The notes under the pieces are model-generated. The model was given only the letters and a program-made list of their open reading frames with translations. It made no database searches and had not been told where the DNA came from. Position numbers and translations under genes: made by a program. Of a stretch of 64,000 nucleotides of DNA, positions 27,484 through 35,726 are shown piece by piece (position 1 is the stretch's first letter; every line of letters begins with the position of its first letter). Origin of the DNA: an uncultured Pseudovibrio sp. (GTDB lineage: Bacteria; Pseudomonadota; Alphaproteobacteria; Rhizobiales; Stappiaceae); assembly GCA_947496145.1 (NCBI GenBank), contig CANMBS010000001.1, positions 418,802-482,801 of the forward strand, written 5' to 3'.

Positions 27484-28647
27484 TTAGTCAGTAGCCAGTT
27501 CAGCAATTACGGCATCCAACAGAGGAAAGCCTGCTTGTGTTGCACGTAGCCGTGTGTTGCCCACCCATTCCACCATGCCATTTTCCTGGAGGTTGAGCAG
27601 TCTTTGCGCGTTAAAATGGCGGCCAGAGAGCTGTTCATAACGGGGTACGTCAATACCTTCATGCAAGCGCATGCCCATTAAAAGTAACTCATCTCCCTGA
27701 TCGTCGGAGCCCAGAACCTCTTCTGAAATTGCGCCGTGACCATTGGTTTCCACCAGTTCCAGCCATGTTTCAGGATGCTTTTCAGTGGACGTGGCAAGCT
27801 TTGTGCCGTCCTCCAGCGTCAAACGCCCATGAGCACCGGGGCCAACGCCCACATAGTCGCCGTATCGCCAGTAGATCAGGTTATGCTGGCACTGGGCGTC
27901 AGATGCGGCGTGGTTTGAGACTTCATAGGCGGGTAAGCCGCGAGCTGCCGTGACTTCCTGTGTCAGGTCGAACATGTCTGCTGCGATGTCCGGGTCCAGC
28001 ATTTCCAGCTTTCCAGCAGCGTAAAGGCGCTGGAACATGGTGCCGCTTTCGATGGTGAGCTGATACATGGAAAGGTGGTCTGCCGCAAGATCGATAGCGC
28101 GGTTGAGTTCTTGCTCCCAACTCTTCATTGTTTGATTGGGGCGGGCATAGATCAGGTCGAAGGAAATGCGCGGGAAAGTTTTACGCGCTGTCTCAACTGC
28201 CTGAATAGCTTCTGAGACAGAATGCTGGCGTCCGAGGATCTTCAGTTCTTTATCGTCAAGTGCCTGAATACCAACAGAAAGACGGTTTACGCCAGCGGAG
28301 CGATAGCCTGCAAAGCGGGTTGCTTCGACGCTGGTGGGGTTGGCTTCCATGGAGATTTCCGCACTTGCGGGCAGATGCCAGAGGCGAGCAACTTCATTGA
28401 GAACAGTTTCAATGGTGCGTGGCTCCATGAGCGAAGGGGTGCCGCCGCCGAAGAAGACAGAATCAACCGTGCGGCCCGGCACCATTTCCGCATATCGCGC
28501 AAGCTCGGTAACCAGCGCTTTGGCGTAGACATCCTGTGATACCGGTTGATGGCGAACGTGGGAGTTAAAGTCGCAATACGGGCACTTTGCCAAGCAGAAA
28601 GGCCAGTGCACATAAATGCCAAAGCCGCCAACCGGAGACACAGTCAT
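27484..28647 (-). CDS. hemW: Radical SAM heme chaperone HemW
   Basis: This 387-residue protein starts at ATG 28647. The radical-SAM cluster motif is CLAKCPYC in the context FGIYVHWPFCLAKCPYCDF, with the extra downstream Cys/Phe of the HemN-like group. FFGGGTPSLM is the SAM-binding GGGTP motif and ISMEANPTS follows. Proteins of this type were once annotated as oxygen-independent coproporphyrinogen oxidases but are now thought to deliver heme. The gene is third in a - strand series after rph and rdgB, 81 bases from rdgB. Confidence 0.9.
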   Translation of the reverse strand: MTVSPVGGFGIYVHWPFCLAKCPYCDFNSHVRHQPVSQDVYAKALVTELARYAEMVPGRTVDSVFFGGGTPSLMEPRTIETVLNEVARLWHLPASAEISMEANPTSVEATRFAGYRSAGVNRLSVGIQALDDKELKILGRQHSVSEAIQAVETARKTFPRISFDLIYARPNQTMKSWEQELNRAIDLAADHLSMYQLTIESGTMFQRLYAAGKLEMLDPDIAADMFDLTQEVTAARGLPAYEVSNHAASDAQCQHNLIYWRYGDYVGVGPGAHGRLTLEDGTKLATSTEKHPETWLELVETNGHGAISEEVLGSDDQGDELLLMGMRLHEGIDVPRYEQLSGRHFNAQRLLNLQENGMVEWVGNTRLRATQAGFPLLDAVIAELATD

Positions 28648-28694
28648 TCTTTTTCCTTTGCACTTGCCGAGGACATTTTTGTACGAGTTCTTAT

Positions 28695-28719
28695 CCGAAA
28701 ACCGGAAACCACTTTTCGG
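28695..28719. repeat. Dispersed palindromic intergenic element (copy 2)
   Basis: CCGAAAA (28695-28701) and TTTTCGG (28713-28719) flank CCGGAAACCAC. This closely matches the common Rhizobiales intergenic palindrome and the copy at 23069-23113. It fills the short gap between hemW and rdgB. Confidence 0.7.
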
Positions 28720-28728
28720 GAACGCGTA

Positions 28729-29370
28729 TTACGCCGGCAAGCACTCTTTTCTGAATTTAATGAAGGCGCGGGCACGATGAGAGAGAGCCTCGCCTTCCTT
28801 CGTTGTGTGTTTTTCTTCTTTACCCATTTCGCCGAAGGTGACGTCAAAACCTTCTGGGATAAACATCGGATCGTAACCGAAACCACCCAGGCCGCGTGGG
28901 GGCCAAGCCAGTTCACCATGGATTTCACCACGGTAGAATTGGGTGTGCCCGTCTGGCCATGCCATGCACAGCACAGCAACGAAATAGGCACCGCGATCCG
29001 TTGTTCCAGTTTCGGTCAGTTTGTCCTGCACGGCCTGCATGGCAACACCGAAGTCCTTGCCGGGTCCGGCCCAGCGGGCAGAATAGATGCCCGGATCACC
29101 ATTCAGGCCGTTTACACAAAAACCGCTATCATCAGCAAGGGCTGGCAGGCCCGTCGCCTTTGCAGCCGCAAGCGCTTTGATCGCAGCGTTGGCCTCAAAC
29201 GTGTCGCCATCTTCCACCGGCTCTGGAAGGTCCAGATCACCAGCAGAGAGGACTTGGAAGCCGTGCGGGGCGAGCATGTCCTGAATTTCAACCAGCTTGC
29301 CTTTGTTGTGGCTGGCAAGCACGAGCTTGCCAGGTTCAAGGCGGCGGTTTTCTGAGGTTTCAGCCTGCAT
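28729..29370 (-). CDS. rdgB: XTP/dITP diphosphatase (RdgB/HAM1)
   Basis: This 213-residue house-cleaning nucleotide pyrophosphatase removes inosine and xanthosine triphosphates. Motifs are [48 protein letters not shown] and [12 protein letters not shown]. Its ATG overlaps the rph stop (TAATG), so the two are translationally coupled, an order common in Proteobacteria. Confidence 0.95.
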   Translation of the reverse strand: MQAETSENRRLEPGKLVLASHNKGKLVEIQDMLAPHGFQVLSAGDLDLPEPVEDGDTFEANAAIKALAAAKATGLPALADDSGFCVNGLNGDPGIYSARWAGPGKDFGVAMQAVQDKLTETGTTDRGAYFVAVLCMAWPDGHTQFYRGEIHGELAWPPRGLGGFGYDPMFIPEGFDVTFGEMGKEEKHTTKEGEALSHRARAFIKFRKECLPA

Positions 29371-30089
29371 TAGAGCACCGTTAGTTTTTGCAGTTCAACC
29401 AGTTTGGAGATGGACTGTTTTGCAAGGCCCATGAGCTGGCCCAGTTCTTCTTCAGAAAATGGCTCACCTTCAGCTGTGCCCTGAATTTCAACAATGCCGC
29501 CTTTGCCGGTCATGACGAAGTTTGCATCGGTATCAGCGGAGGAATCTTCTGCGTAGTCCAGATCAGCTACCGGAGTGCCCTCGTAGATGCCGCAGGAGAT
29601 TGCTGCGATGTGGTCTTTGAGGACTTTATCGGTCTTGACCATGTCGCGGGCTTCCATCCACTTCAAACAATCGTGGAGTGCGACCCATGCGCCGGTGATG
29701 GATGCTGTGCGGGTGCCGCCATCTGCCTGAATAACATCACAATCAACAGTGATCTGACGTTCGCCTAGTGCACCCAGATCAACCACAGCACGCAGGGAAC
29801 GGCCAATGAGGCGCTGGATTTCCTGTGTGCGGCCAGACTGTTTGCCAGCGGAAGATTCACGGCGCATACGGTCGTGGGTTGCGCGTGGCAGCATGCCGTA
29901 TTCAGCAGTTACCCAACCGCGATTCTGACCGCGAAGCCACGGCGGAACACGCTCTTCCAAACTTGCGGTACACAGGACATGGGTATCGCCGAATTTAATC
30001 AGGCAGGAGCCTTCGGCATGTTTGGCAACACCGCGCTCAAGGCTGACTGCGCGCATTTCTTCTGGTGTACGTTTGGATGGACGGTTCAA
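29370..30089 (-). CDS. rph: Ribonuclease PH
   Basis: This phosphorolytic 3'-exoribonuclease trims tRNA 3' ends. Family features are [66 protein letters not shown] (seen across that segment) and [17 protein letters not shown] place the start at the TTG at 30089, which follows GAGGGAG by a normal distance and gives 239 residues. A TTG further upstream at 30122 is not supported. The gene is divergent from hrcA across about 200 bases. Confidence 0.93.
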   Translation of the reverse strand: MNRPSKRTPEEMRAVSLERGVAKHAEGSCLIKFGDTHVLCTASLEERVPPWLRGQNRGWVTAEYGMLPRATHDRMRRESSAGKQSGRTQEIQRLIGRSLRAVVDLGALGERQITVDCDVIQADGGTRTASITGAWVALHDCLKWMEARDMVKTDKVLKDHIAAISCGIYEGTPVADLDYAEDSSADTDANFVMTGKGGIVEIQGTAEGEPFSEEELGQLMGLAKQSISKLVELQKLTVL

Positions 30090-30296
30090 GGTAAGCTCCC
30101 TCGAGTTTCTTAGTGGCTGCAAATCACAAATTCGTTGAGGGTGTTTTAGCTGCGGAATGCGCTTAGCGCAAAGGCTGGTTTGAGTTGAAAGCTGATTTCC
30201 TGCAAAAAATGAGTTTTGGCTGTTTAATTGTCATGTGTTAGGGATTGAAGATGGGCTTTGGCCGCAAACCCGCTGTTGATGTGGAGTACTGACAGA

Positions 30297-31364
30297 GTGA
30301 AGAGTGTTCCGCCTTCTGTCCCGCTTGAGGACCTTGATGAGCGTTCTCGCGAGATTTTTCGCCGCATTGTTGAGAACTATCTGGATACAGGTGAGCCTCT
30401 TGGTTCCCGCAATCTGGCCCGCGGCCTTACCAGCCCACTCTCACCAGCCTCCATTCGCAATGTCATGGCGGACCTTGAGCATCACGGTCTGCTCTACTCT
30501 CCGCATACCAGTGCAGGCCGCCTGCCAACCCAGTCGGGCCTGCGTCTGTTTGTGGATGGTTTTCTCGAAGTTGGTGACCTGACGAAGGCAGAACGTGAGC
30601 AGATAGCGGTTCAGGTGAAAGCTAAGGGTGGCGATAAAACACCTGAACAGCTTTTGACTGAAGCAAGCCAGATGCTTTCCGGCCTGAGCCGTGGGGCAGG
30701 GGTTGTGCTTTCTAATAAGCAAGACGCAGCGCTGCGCCATATTGAGTTTGTGCAAATTGAGCCGCTTAAAGCGCTTGTCGTGCTGGTGAGCGAGGACGGG
30801 TCCGTTGAAAACCGTGTGGTTGACCTTCCTGCCGGATTGCCGCCTTCAGCCTTAACAGAGGCTTCCAACTACCTTAACTCCATTATCCGAAACCGCACAT
30901 TAGCCGAGGCGCAAGCTGAACTTGTTCGGCAGCGAAATGAATTTCAATCTGAGCTGGACACCCTGACTTCCAAGGTGATTGATGCAGGTGTCGCCGTTTG
31001 GGGTGGCGACAAAGGAGATGCGGGCACGCTGATTGTACGCGGACGCTCCAACTTGCTGGATGATGTTGAGGCGAAGGAAGATCTCGAGCGCATTCGGCTG
31101 CTCTTTGACGATCTGGAAAGTAAAAGTGAGTTGATCCGATTGCTTGACCTTGCCAAAGGCGGGGAGGGCGTGCGCATTTTCATCGGCTCTGAAAACAAGC
31201 TGTTTTCGCTCTCTGGTTCCTCCTTGATCGTTTCCCCCTACCGCGATAGTGAACAGCGCGTTGTGGGGGTACTTGGTGTGATCGGCCCGACACGCCTTAA
31301 CTATGCGCGGGTAATACCCATGGTGGATTACACTGCCCGGCTGGTAAGCCGCCTGCTTAAATAA
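30297..31364 (+). CDS. hrcA: Heat-inducible transcription repressor HrcA
   Basis: This protein of about 355 residues has an N-terminal winged helix ([20 protein letters not shown], then [18 protein letters not shown] and [10 protein letters not shown]). The GAF-like C-terminal domain is typical of HrcA. It represses chaperone genes through CIRCE operators. The GTG at 30297 has GGAG ten bases upstream. In-frame ATG 30279 and TTG 30258 are alternatives. I found no CIRCE element in the upstream region. The usual partner grpE does not follow; moeB does. Confidence 0.9.
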   Translation: MKSVPPSVPLEDLDERSREIFRRIVENYLDTGEPLGSRNLARGLTSPLSPASIRNVMADLEHHGLLYSPHTSAGRLPTQSGLRLFVDGFLEVGDLTKAEREQIAVQVKAKGGDKTPEQLLTEASQMLSGLSRGAGVVLSNKQDAALRHIEFVQIEPLKALVVLVSEDGSVENRVVDLPAGLPPSALTEASNYLNSIIRNRTLAEAQAELVRQRNEFQSELDTLTSKVIDAGVAVWGGDKGDAGTLIVRGRSNLLDDVEAKEDLERIRLLFDDLESKSELIRLLDLAKGGEGVRIFIGSENKLFSLSGSSLIVSPYRDSEQRVVGVLGVIGPTRLNYARVIPMVDYTARLVSRLLK

Positions 31365-31380
31365 TAAACTGGAGTTCGTT

Positions 31381-32199
31381 TTGCTTTCCCTCACAGCCTC
31401 TGAACTGGAACGTTATGCCCGCCACATTGTTTTGCGGGATGTAGGCGGCCCCGGACAACAAAAACTAAAAGCGGCACGTGTTCTGGTAATTGGTGCAGGG
31501 GGGCTGGGCGCTCCGGTTCTGCAATACCTTGCAGCCGCTGGTGTGGGCACCATTGGCATTGTAGATGATGACGTTGTTTCGCTGTCTAACCTTCAGCGCC
31601 AGATCATTCATGATACGGAAAAGCTGGGAGAGCCCAAAGTTGCCAGTGCGGCAGAAGCGATTGCCCGCCTGAACCCGAATGTACGTGTCGTTCCGCACCC
31701 GACCCGCATTAACGGGCAAAATGCCATGGCCTTGATTAACGACTATCATGTGGTCGTTGATGGCTCGGATAACTTCGCGACGCGCTACCTTGTTTCGGAT
31801 GCGTGTTTTTATGCAGGCCACCCGCTGGTTACTGCTGCTGTCGGGCAGTTTGACGGCTCTGTTACGCTTCTGAAACCATTTGAGCAGGATGAGGAAGGTA
31901 ACTACATTAATCCAACTTATCGCTGCCTGTTCCCGAAACGACCAGAAGCAGGTTCAGTCCCGACCTGCACTGAAGCAGGTGTTCTGGGCGCTCTGACTGG
32001 TCTGGTTGGCACGCTTCAGGCACTTGAGGTGATTAAAGAGATTGTTGGCTTTGGCGAAGGGCTGATTGGGCGCATGCTGCTGGCTGACACGCTGAGCATG
32101 CATTTTGAGACAATCAAATACAAACGTTCGCCAAAAAATCCGCTGAATGGTGATAATCCTAAAAGCTGGAGCGAAATGCTGGAAGCGGAGCACGGGTAA
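31381..32199 (+). CDS. moeB: MoeB/ThiF-family adenylyltransferase (molybdopterin synthase activation)
   Basis: This 272-residue E1-like enzyme has the nucleotide-binding loop VLVIGAGGLGAPVLQYLAAA, the conserved Arg region NLQRQIIH, the DGSDNFATRY segment and PTCTEAGVLGAL with the conserved Cys (C196). MoeB adenylates the C-terminal Gly of MoaD in molybdopterin synthesis; ThiF and sulfur-carrier relatives do the same for ThiS. Of the four zinc-binding cysteines known in E. coli MoeB, only C182 remains. The CYRC pair reads TYRC, and the C-terminal CxxC is replaced by a sequence without cysteines. The start is the TTG at 31381, with GGAG upstream, 16 bases after hrcA. Confidence 0.8.
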   Translation: MLSLTASELERYARHIVLRDVGGPGQQKLKAARVLVIGAGGLGAPVLQYLAAAGVGTIGIVDDDVVSLSNLQRQIIHDTEKLGEPKVASAAEAIARLNPNVRVVPHPTRINGQNAMALINDYHVVVDGSDNFATRYLVSDACFYAGHPLVTAAVGQFDGSVTLLKPFEQDEEGNYINPTYRCLFPKRPEAGSVPTCTEAGVLGALTGLVGTLQALEVIKEIVGFGEGLIGRMLLADTLSMHFETIKYKRSPKNPLNGDNPKSWSEMLEAEHG

Positions 32200-32221
32200 T
32201 CAAATTTGCAAGCCCCAAAAC

Positions 32222-32253
32222 AAAGCGGCGGGGAATTGCTTCTCCGCCGCTTT
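32222..32253 (+). terminator. Terminator after moeB
   Basis: AAAGCGGCGG (32222-32231) pairs perfectly with CCGCCGCTTT (32244-32253) around 12 bases. It lies 22 bases after the moeB stop, with a short U-run inside the 3' arm. Confidence 0.65.
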
Positions 32254-32347
32254 CGGCTCTCCAATATCGAAGGGCCTTGCCTCACTGGCAAAACTGTCTC
32301 ACCAGCATTGCCTGATGCGCCGTCTTTGTAGCGCACTCCTGAGAGAC

Positions 32348-34435
32348 TTAGAATGTTTTTGCCACACTAAGCTTGAAGCTGCGGCCTTTGCCTTCGGTTT
32401 CGCTCAGATGCGGGGTGTATTTCTGGTCGAAGATATTCGTCACACTTGCGCGAAGTTCTGCCCCGGCAAGGAAACCATCCTCCGGCTTCCATGAGAGTTT
32501 TGCACTGTGCAGAGCGTAGCCCGGGCTGGTGGTGTCTTCCAAGCCGGTTCTGGTGACTCTTGGGTTGGAGCGATTTTGTGGGGCGAATACATCGGCACGC
32601 CATGAAACATCTAAATTATGTTCCGTGAACTTATAGCCGACGGTCAGGAAGGCATTATCTGCGGCCACGCTGTCCAGATACTTGTCTTCACTAAGGTTAT
32701 CGCCTCTTGTCAGTGATGCGCCAAATTTGCCGTACCAGCTTTCTGATGCGTACCCGGCTTCCAGCTCAATGCCTTTGATCTGTGCATCATCAATGGCTCT
32801 GGTGAAAACTTTACGAGCTGCGTGATCTCTGAATGAATACAGATAGTTGTCAATTCTGTTGTAGAAGCCCGTCACCTTGATACGGAGACTATCATCCGCA
32901 AGGAGAACGTCGTTAAATCTGAAACCAAAGCCCACTTCGATGTTGTTTGACTTTTCTTTGCCAAGGTTTGTGAAGCCATCGCCGCTGAACACTTCATCCA
33001 GCACAGGCATGCGCTCTGTATGAGCGACAGAACCAAACACATTCATCCAGTCAGTAAGTTCATAAACTGCTGCAAACTTTGGCGAGTATGCGATTTCATT
33101 AATCTTCTCGCCAAGTGTGACTCCATTTCCGGGAGTTAGGCGCGAGTGGTCAACGCGCATGCCGGGAATGAGAGTGAGGCGCTCATTGATAACAATCTCA
33201 GCTTGCCCGAATACTCCCAGTTGATGAGAGTCTCCCTCAGGATGGGAGGAGGAGCCGGGTGTGACTGTTCCATCTGATTTCAGACGCGGGTTCAATCTCT
33301 CCCGATAGTTTCCTTCAACGCCGTATGTGAAGTAGGCTTCCAGAGCATCAGAGAATTTCACTTCTGATGTGTTTTCCAGTTTGGCCTGCCAGTTTCTGTA
33401 GATGAACTCAGCTTCCTCGCCAATAATGTAAGGAACCGTGATGTTCTTCATGTCACGATCAGTCTGACTCCACGAAATCTGAGCCTTCAAATCAAGCAGG
33501 TCGTTTCCTGAAAAGGTATTTTCATAGGCTAACAGAGCCTGTTGCTCACGGGTTACCTGATCAGCTAATCCGAAGGTGGGGTCGTAAGCAATCTGGTCAT
33601 AATGTCCGTATCCGGATTTGCGGACATTGAAATAACTTGCAGTGAGAGACTGATCTTTATCCGCGCCAAAGCTGTACTTTAGTTTCGCCAGACCAGAAAG
33701 GTCCGTCATGCGGGAGTTATCCAGTTCCTTGCCATTTGCAGCGTCGTAGTCTCCACCCCTGCCGTAGTTGAGGTTTACCAGCATCTCCAGATCGTCCAGA
33801 GGCCGTGCTGCGACTGTGACCGTACCCCGTGCGCTGTTGCCGTTAGAATCCCACGTGGTTTTAGTGCGCACAGCGAGCTTGTCGTCCCCTTCCAGAAAAT
33901 CGCTCGCGTCCTTGGTTTGGGCGCTTACAACACCACCTAAGGCACCGGAACCATAGAGTGTGGAGGACGCGGGACCGCGCAGTACTTCGACTTTTTTCAG
34001 CAGCTCTGAATCAAAAAAGAAAGACCCGGCGCGGTACATTTCAAAGAAAGAGGTGACACCATCGACCTGCATGATCATGCGGTTTTCATCGGATGCAAAC
34101 GCCCCGCCGATACCACGAATATTCAGGGATTGGCCCAGTGCGTTATCTGCATTGATTGTGGTTACACCCGGCACTGTATTGAGCACTTCTCCAAGAGTGC
34201 TGCTCTGAGTTGCCTCAATCTCTTCCTGAGAGACTGAAGACACAGCTTGAGGCGTATCGATTGCTACTTTATCCTTACCAGCGGACACGATGATTGCATC
34301 CAGCATCGTAGCGCCCTGGAATATTGTTTCTTCAGGCTGTTTTGCTTCCTGAGCTGAAGCCGCTACAGAAATGAGGGCGAGCGAAAGGGTCGTGCTGGCA
34401 AGCAGAGCCGCACGCGATAAGCGCGATTTGGACAT
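32348..34435 (-). CDS. TonB-dependent outer-membrane receptor, heme/hemoglobin type
   Basis: The 695-residue precursor has a signal peptide ending ISVAASAQ. The plug domain (about 55-165) has VEVLRGPASSTLYGSGALGG, the canonical plug signature, and an N-terminal TonB-box-like segment near DAIIVSAG. The rest is a beta-barrel ending in the outer-membrane-type terminal Phe (SVAKTF). The RIDNYLYSF and NIFDQKYTPHLS segments resemble hemoglobin/heme receptors (HmuR/TonB-hemoglobin group). An iron box (34532-34556) lies upstream, which supports iron-limited expression. Heme versus siderophore remains open, as no heme transport genes are adjacent. Confidence 0.82.
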   Translation of the reverse strand: MSKSRLSRAALLASTTLSLALISVAASAQEAKQPEETIFQGATMLDAIIVSAGKDKVAIDTPQAVSSVSQEEIEATQSSTLGEVLNTVPGVTTINADNALGQSLNIRGIGGAFASDENRMIMQVDGVTSFFEMYRAGSFFFDSELLKKVEVLRGPASSTLYGSGALGGVVSAQTKDASDFLEGDDKLAVRTKTTWDSNGNSARGTVTVAARPLDDLEMLVNLNYGRGGDYDAANGKELDNSRMTDLSGLAKLKYSFGADKDQSLTASYFNVRKSGYGHYDQIAYDPTFGLADQVTREQQALLAYENTFSGNDLLDLKAQISWSQTDRDMKNITVPYIIGEEAEFIYRNWQAKLENTSEVKFSDALEAYFTYGVEGNYRERLNPRLKSDGTVTPGSSSHPEGDSHQLGVFGQAEIVINERLTLIPGMRVDHSRLTPGNGVTLGEKINEIAYSPKFAAVYELTDWMNVFGSVAHTERMPVLDEVFSGDGFTNLGKEKSNNIEVGFGFRFNDVLLADDSLRIKVTGFYNRIDNYLYSFRDHAARKVFTRAIDDAQIKGIELEAGYASESWYGKFGASLTRGDNLSEDKYLDSVAADNAFLTVGYKFTEHNLDVSWRADVFAPQNRSNPRVTRTGLEDTTSPGYALHSAKLSWKPEDGFLAGAELRASVTNIFDQKYTPHLSETEGKGRSFKLSVAKTF

Positions 34436-34531
34436 AAACGCCTCAACTATGTTGTATGGGGATGGCTGGCTGAGACGTTGCTTTAGCTAGCTTGTAATGT
34501 TGTTTTAATCATTGTTTGCGCGCATATAAAT

Positions 34532-34556
34532 AAACTTGAATATAATAGTCAAGTTT
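34532..34556. promoter_or_regulatory. RirA / iron-Rhodo box upstream of the TonB receptor
   Basis: AAACTTGA (34532-34539) and TCAAGTTT (34549-34556) are perfect complements separated by nine bases. They contain TGA-N9-TCA, the recalled core of the alphaproteobacterial iron box bound by RirA or the Rhodobacterales iron regulator. It lies about 100 bases upstream of the receptor start and the context is AT-rich. Confidence 0.65.
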
Positions 34557-34630
34557 TAAATTCAGGGTTTTCCCTAGGCCCTATATCAGTTTGCCGGAAC
34601 AGGAATGCACAAGACCCAGTCTCAAAGCGG

Positions 34631-35335
34631 TTAGTCCGTATCCGGGCGACCACAGGTGCCGATAATCCAGCAGATTGCAGCTCCTATCAAAGCGCCGACA
34701 ATGGGTGCGAACCAAAACATCCAAAGCTGCTCCAGCGCCCAACCGCCATTAACAATCGCAGTCGCTGTTGATCGGGCGGGGTTGAGTGAAGCACCTGAAA
34801 TTGGGATTGCGATGATATGCATGCATGTCAGCATGAGGCCAATGGCGAGCGGGGCCAATGCGGCAGGCGCTTTCTTCGAGGTTGCTCCGATAATCACTAT
34901 CAGGAACAAGGCTGTTACTGTGATTTCGGTTATGGCAACCGCGATTTCTGAGAAGCCGCCATTGGAGTGTTCCCCATAGCCGTTTGATGCAAATCCGGGA
35001 GGGTCGCCGGGGCCGTGGGCGAGGATAATCCAGAAAACAAAGGCCGCCGCCAGACCGCCAATAACCTGCGCAATGATGTATGGAATTACATGGGATGCTG
35101 GAAGGCGTCTGGCAGCCCACAAGCCAATTGTGACAGAGGGATTGAAATGTGCACCCGAGACATTACCAAATGCATAGGCCATGCAAACGACGGACAGTCC
35201 CACAGCAAAGGCAACGCCCAGTAAACCAGAGCCACCGTACCATTCTACAGGTGCATAAGACACCAGCGCCCCGCCGCACACTGCGGAGACCAGAGCGAAC
35301 GTACCCACAAACTCTGCTCCCAGTTTTCTCAACAT
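34631..35335 (-). CDS. aqpZ: Aquaporin Z-like water channel
   Basis: This 234-residue major-intrinsic-protein channel has six membrane helices. It starts at the ATG at 35335, eight bases after GAGGAGA. The second NPA motif is intact (SLNPARSTATAI), but the first reads NPS (GAHFNPSVTIGLW). GFASNGYGEHS and GWALEQLWMFW closely resemble E. coli AqpZ, so water is the likely substrate. An in-frame ATG at 35446 would add 37 residues with no support. Confidence 0.9.
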   Translation of the reverse strand: MLRKLGAEFVGTFALVSAVCGGALVSYAPVEWYGGSGLLGVAFAVGLSVVCMAYAFGNVSGAHFNPSVTIGLWAARRLPASHVIPYIIAQVIGGLAAAFVFWIILAHGPGDPPGFASNGYGEHSNGGFSEIAVAITEITVTALFLIVIIGATSKKAPAALAPLAIGLMLTCMHIIAIPISGASLNPARSTATAIVNGGWALEQLWMFWFAPIVGALIGAAICWIIGTCGRPDTD

Positions 35336-35726
35336 GACACATCTCCTCAATTTGGGGTAACGAGGTATCACATGGAGATTTCCAACTCCCCTGTTTCGCG
35401 AGTGGGAATGTAGTGAGTGAGTTAAGAATGGTGCGCTGCTCTGCAAAGGTGTGATTTATTCACGAAGCGATATATCGCAGGCAAAAGAGGCAGAAAATTT
35501 TTCAGCTAAAGAGCAGACATCTCGCAAGCAACTATTTCTTACTGACATAAGTATTTGAAATATTTTGTTCTATCTAATAATCATGGACCCATAAAAATAT
35601 AAGATTAAATTTTATAACTAACCCTATATCTCTGACGTAGTTACAGCAAAATTAACCAGCTTTGTAGAGAAATGTCGAACCTCCTATGGCGAATATGCGG
35701 GCGTCACTTATAGGAGTTTCAGTTAA
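35336..35726. other. Gene-free AT-rich divergent region
   Basis: These 391 bases separate aqpZ and the broken amidohydrolase, which are transcribed in opposite directions. The sequence becomes clearly AT-rich from about 35500. AGGAG nine bases before 35727 is the amidohydrolase ribosome-binding site. I see no repeat or small gene. Confidence 0.4.

Noticed and set aside
30123..30296. CIRCE operator upstream of hrcA
   Set aside because: I looked for TTAGCACTC-N9-GAGTGCTAA and close variants and found none.
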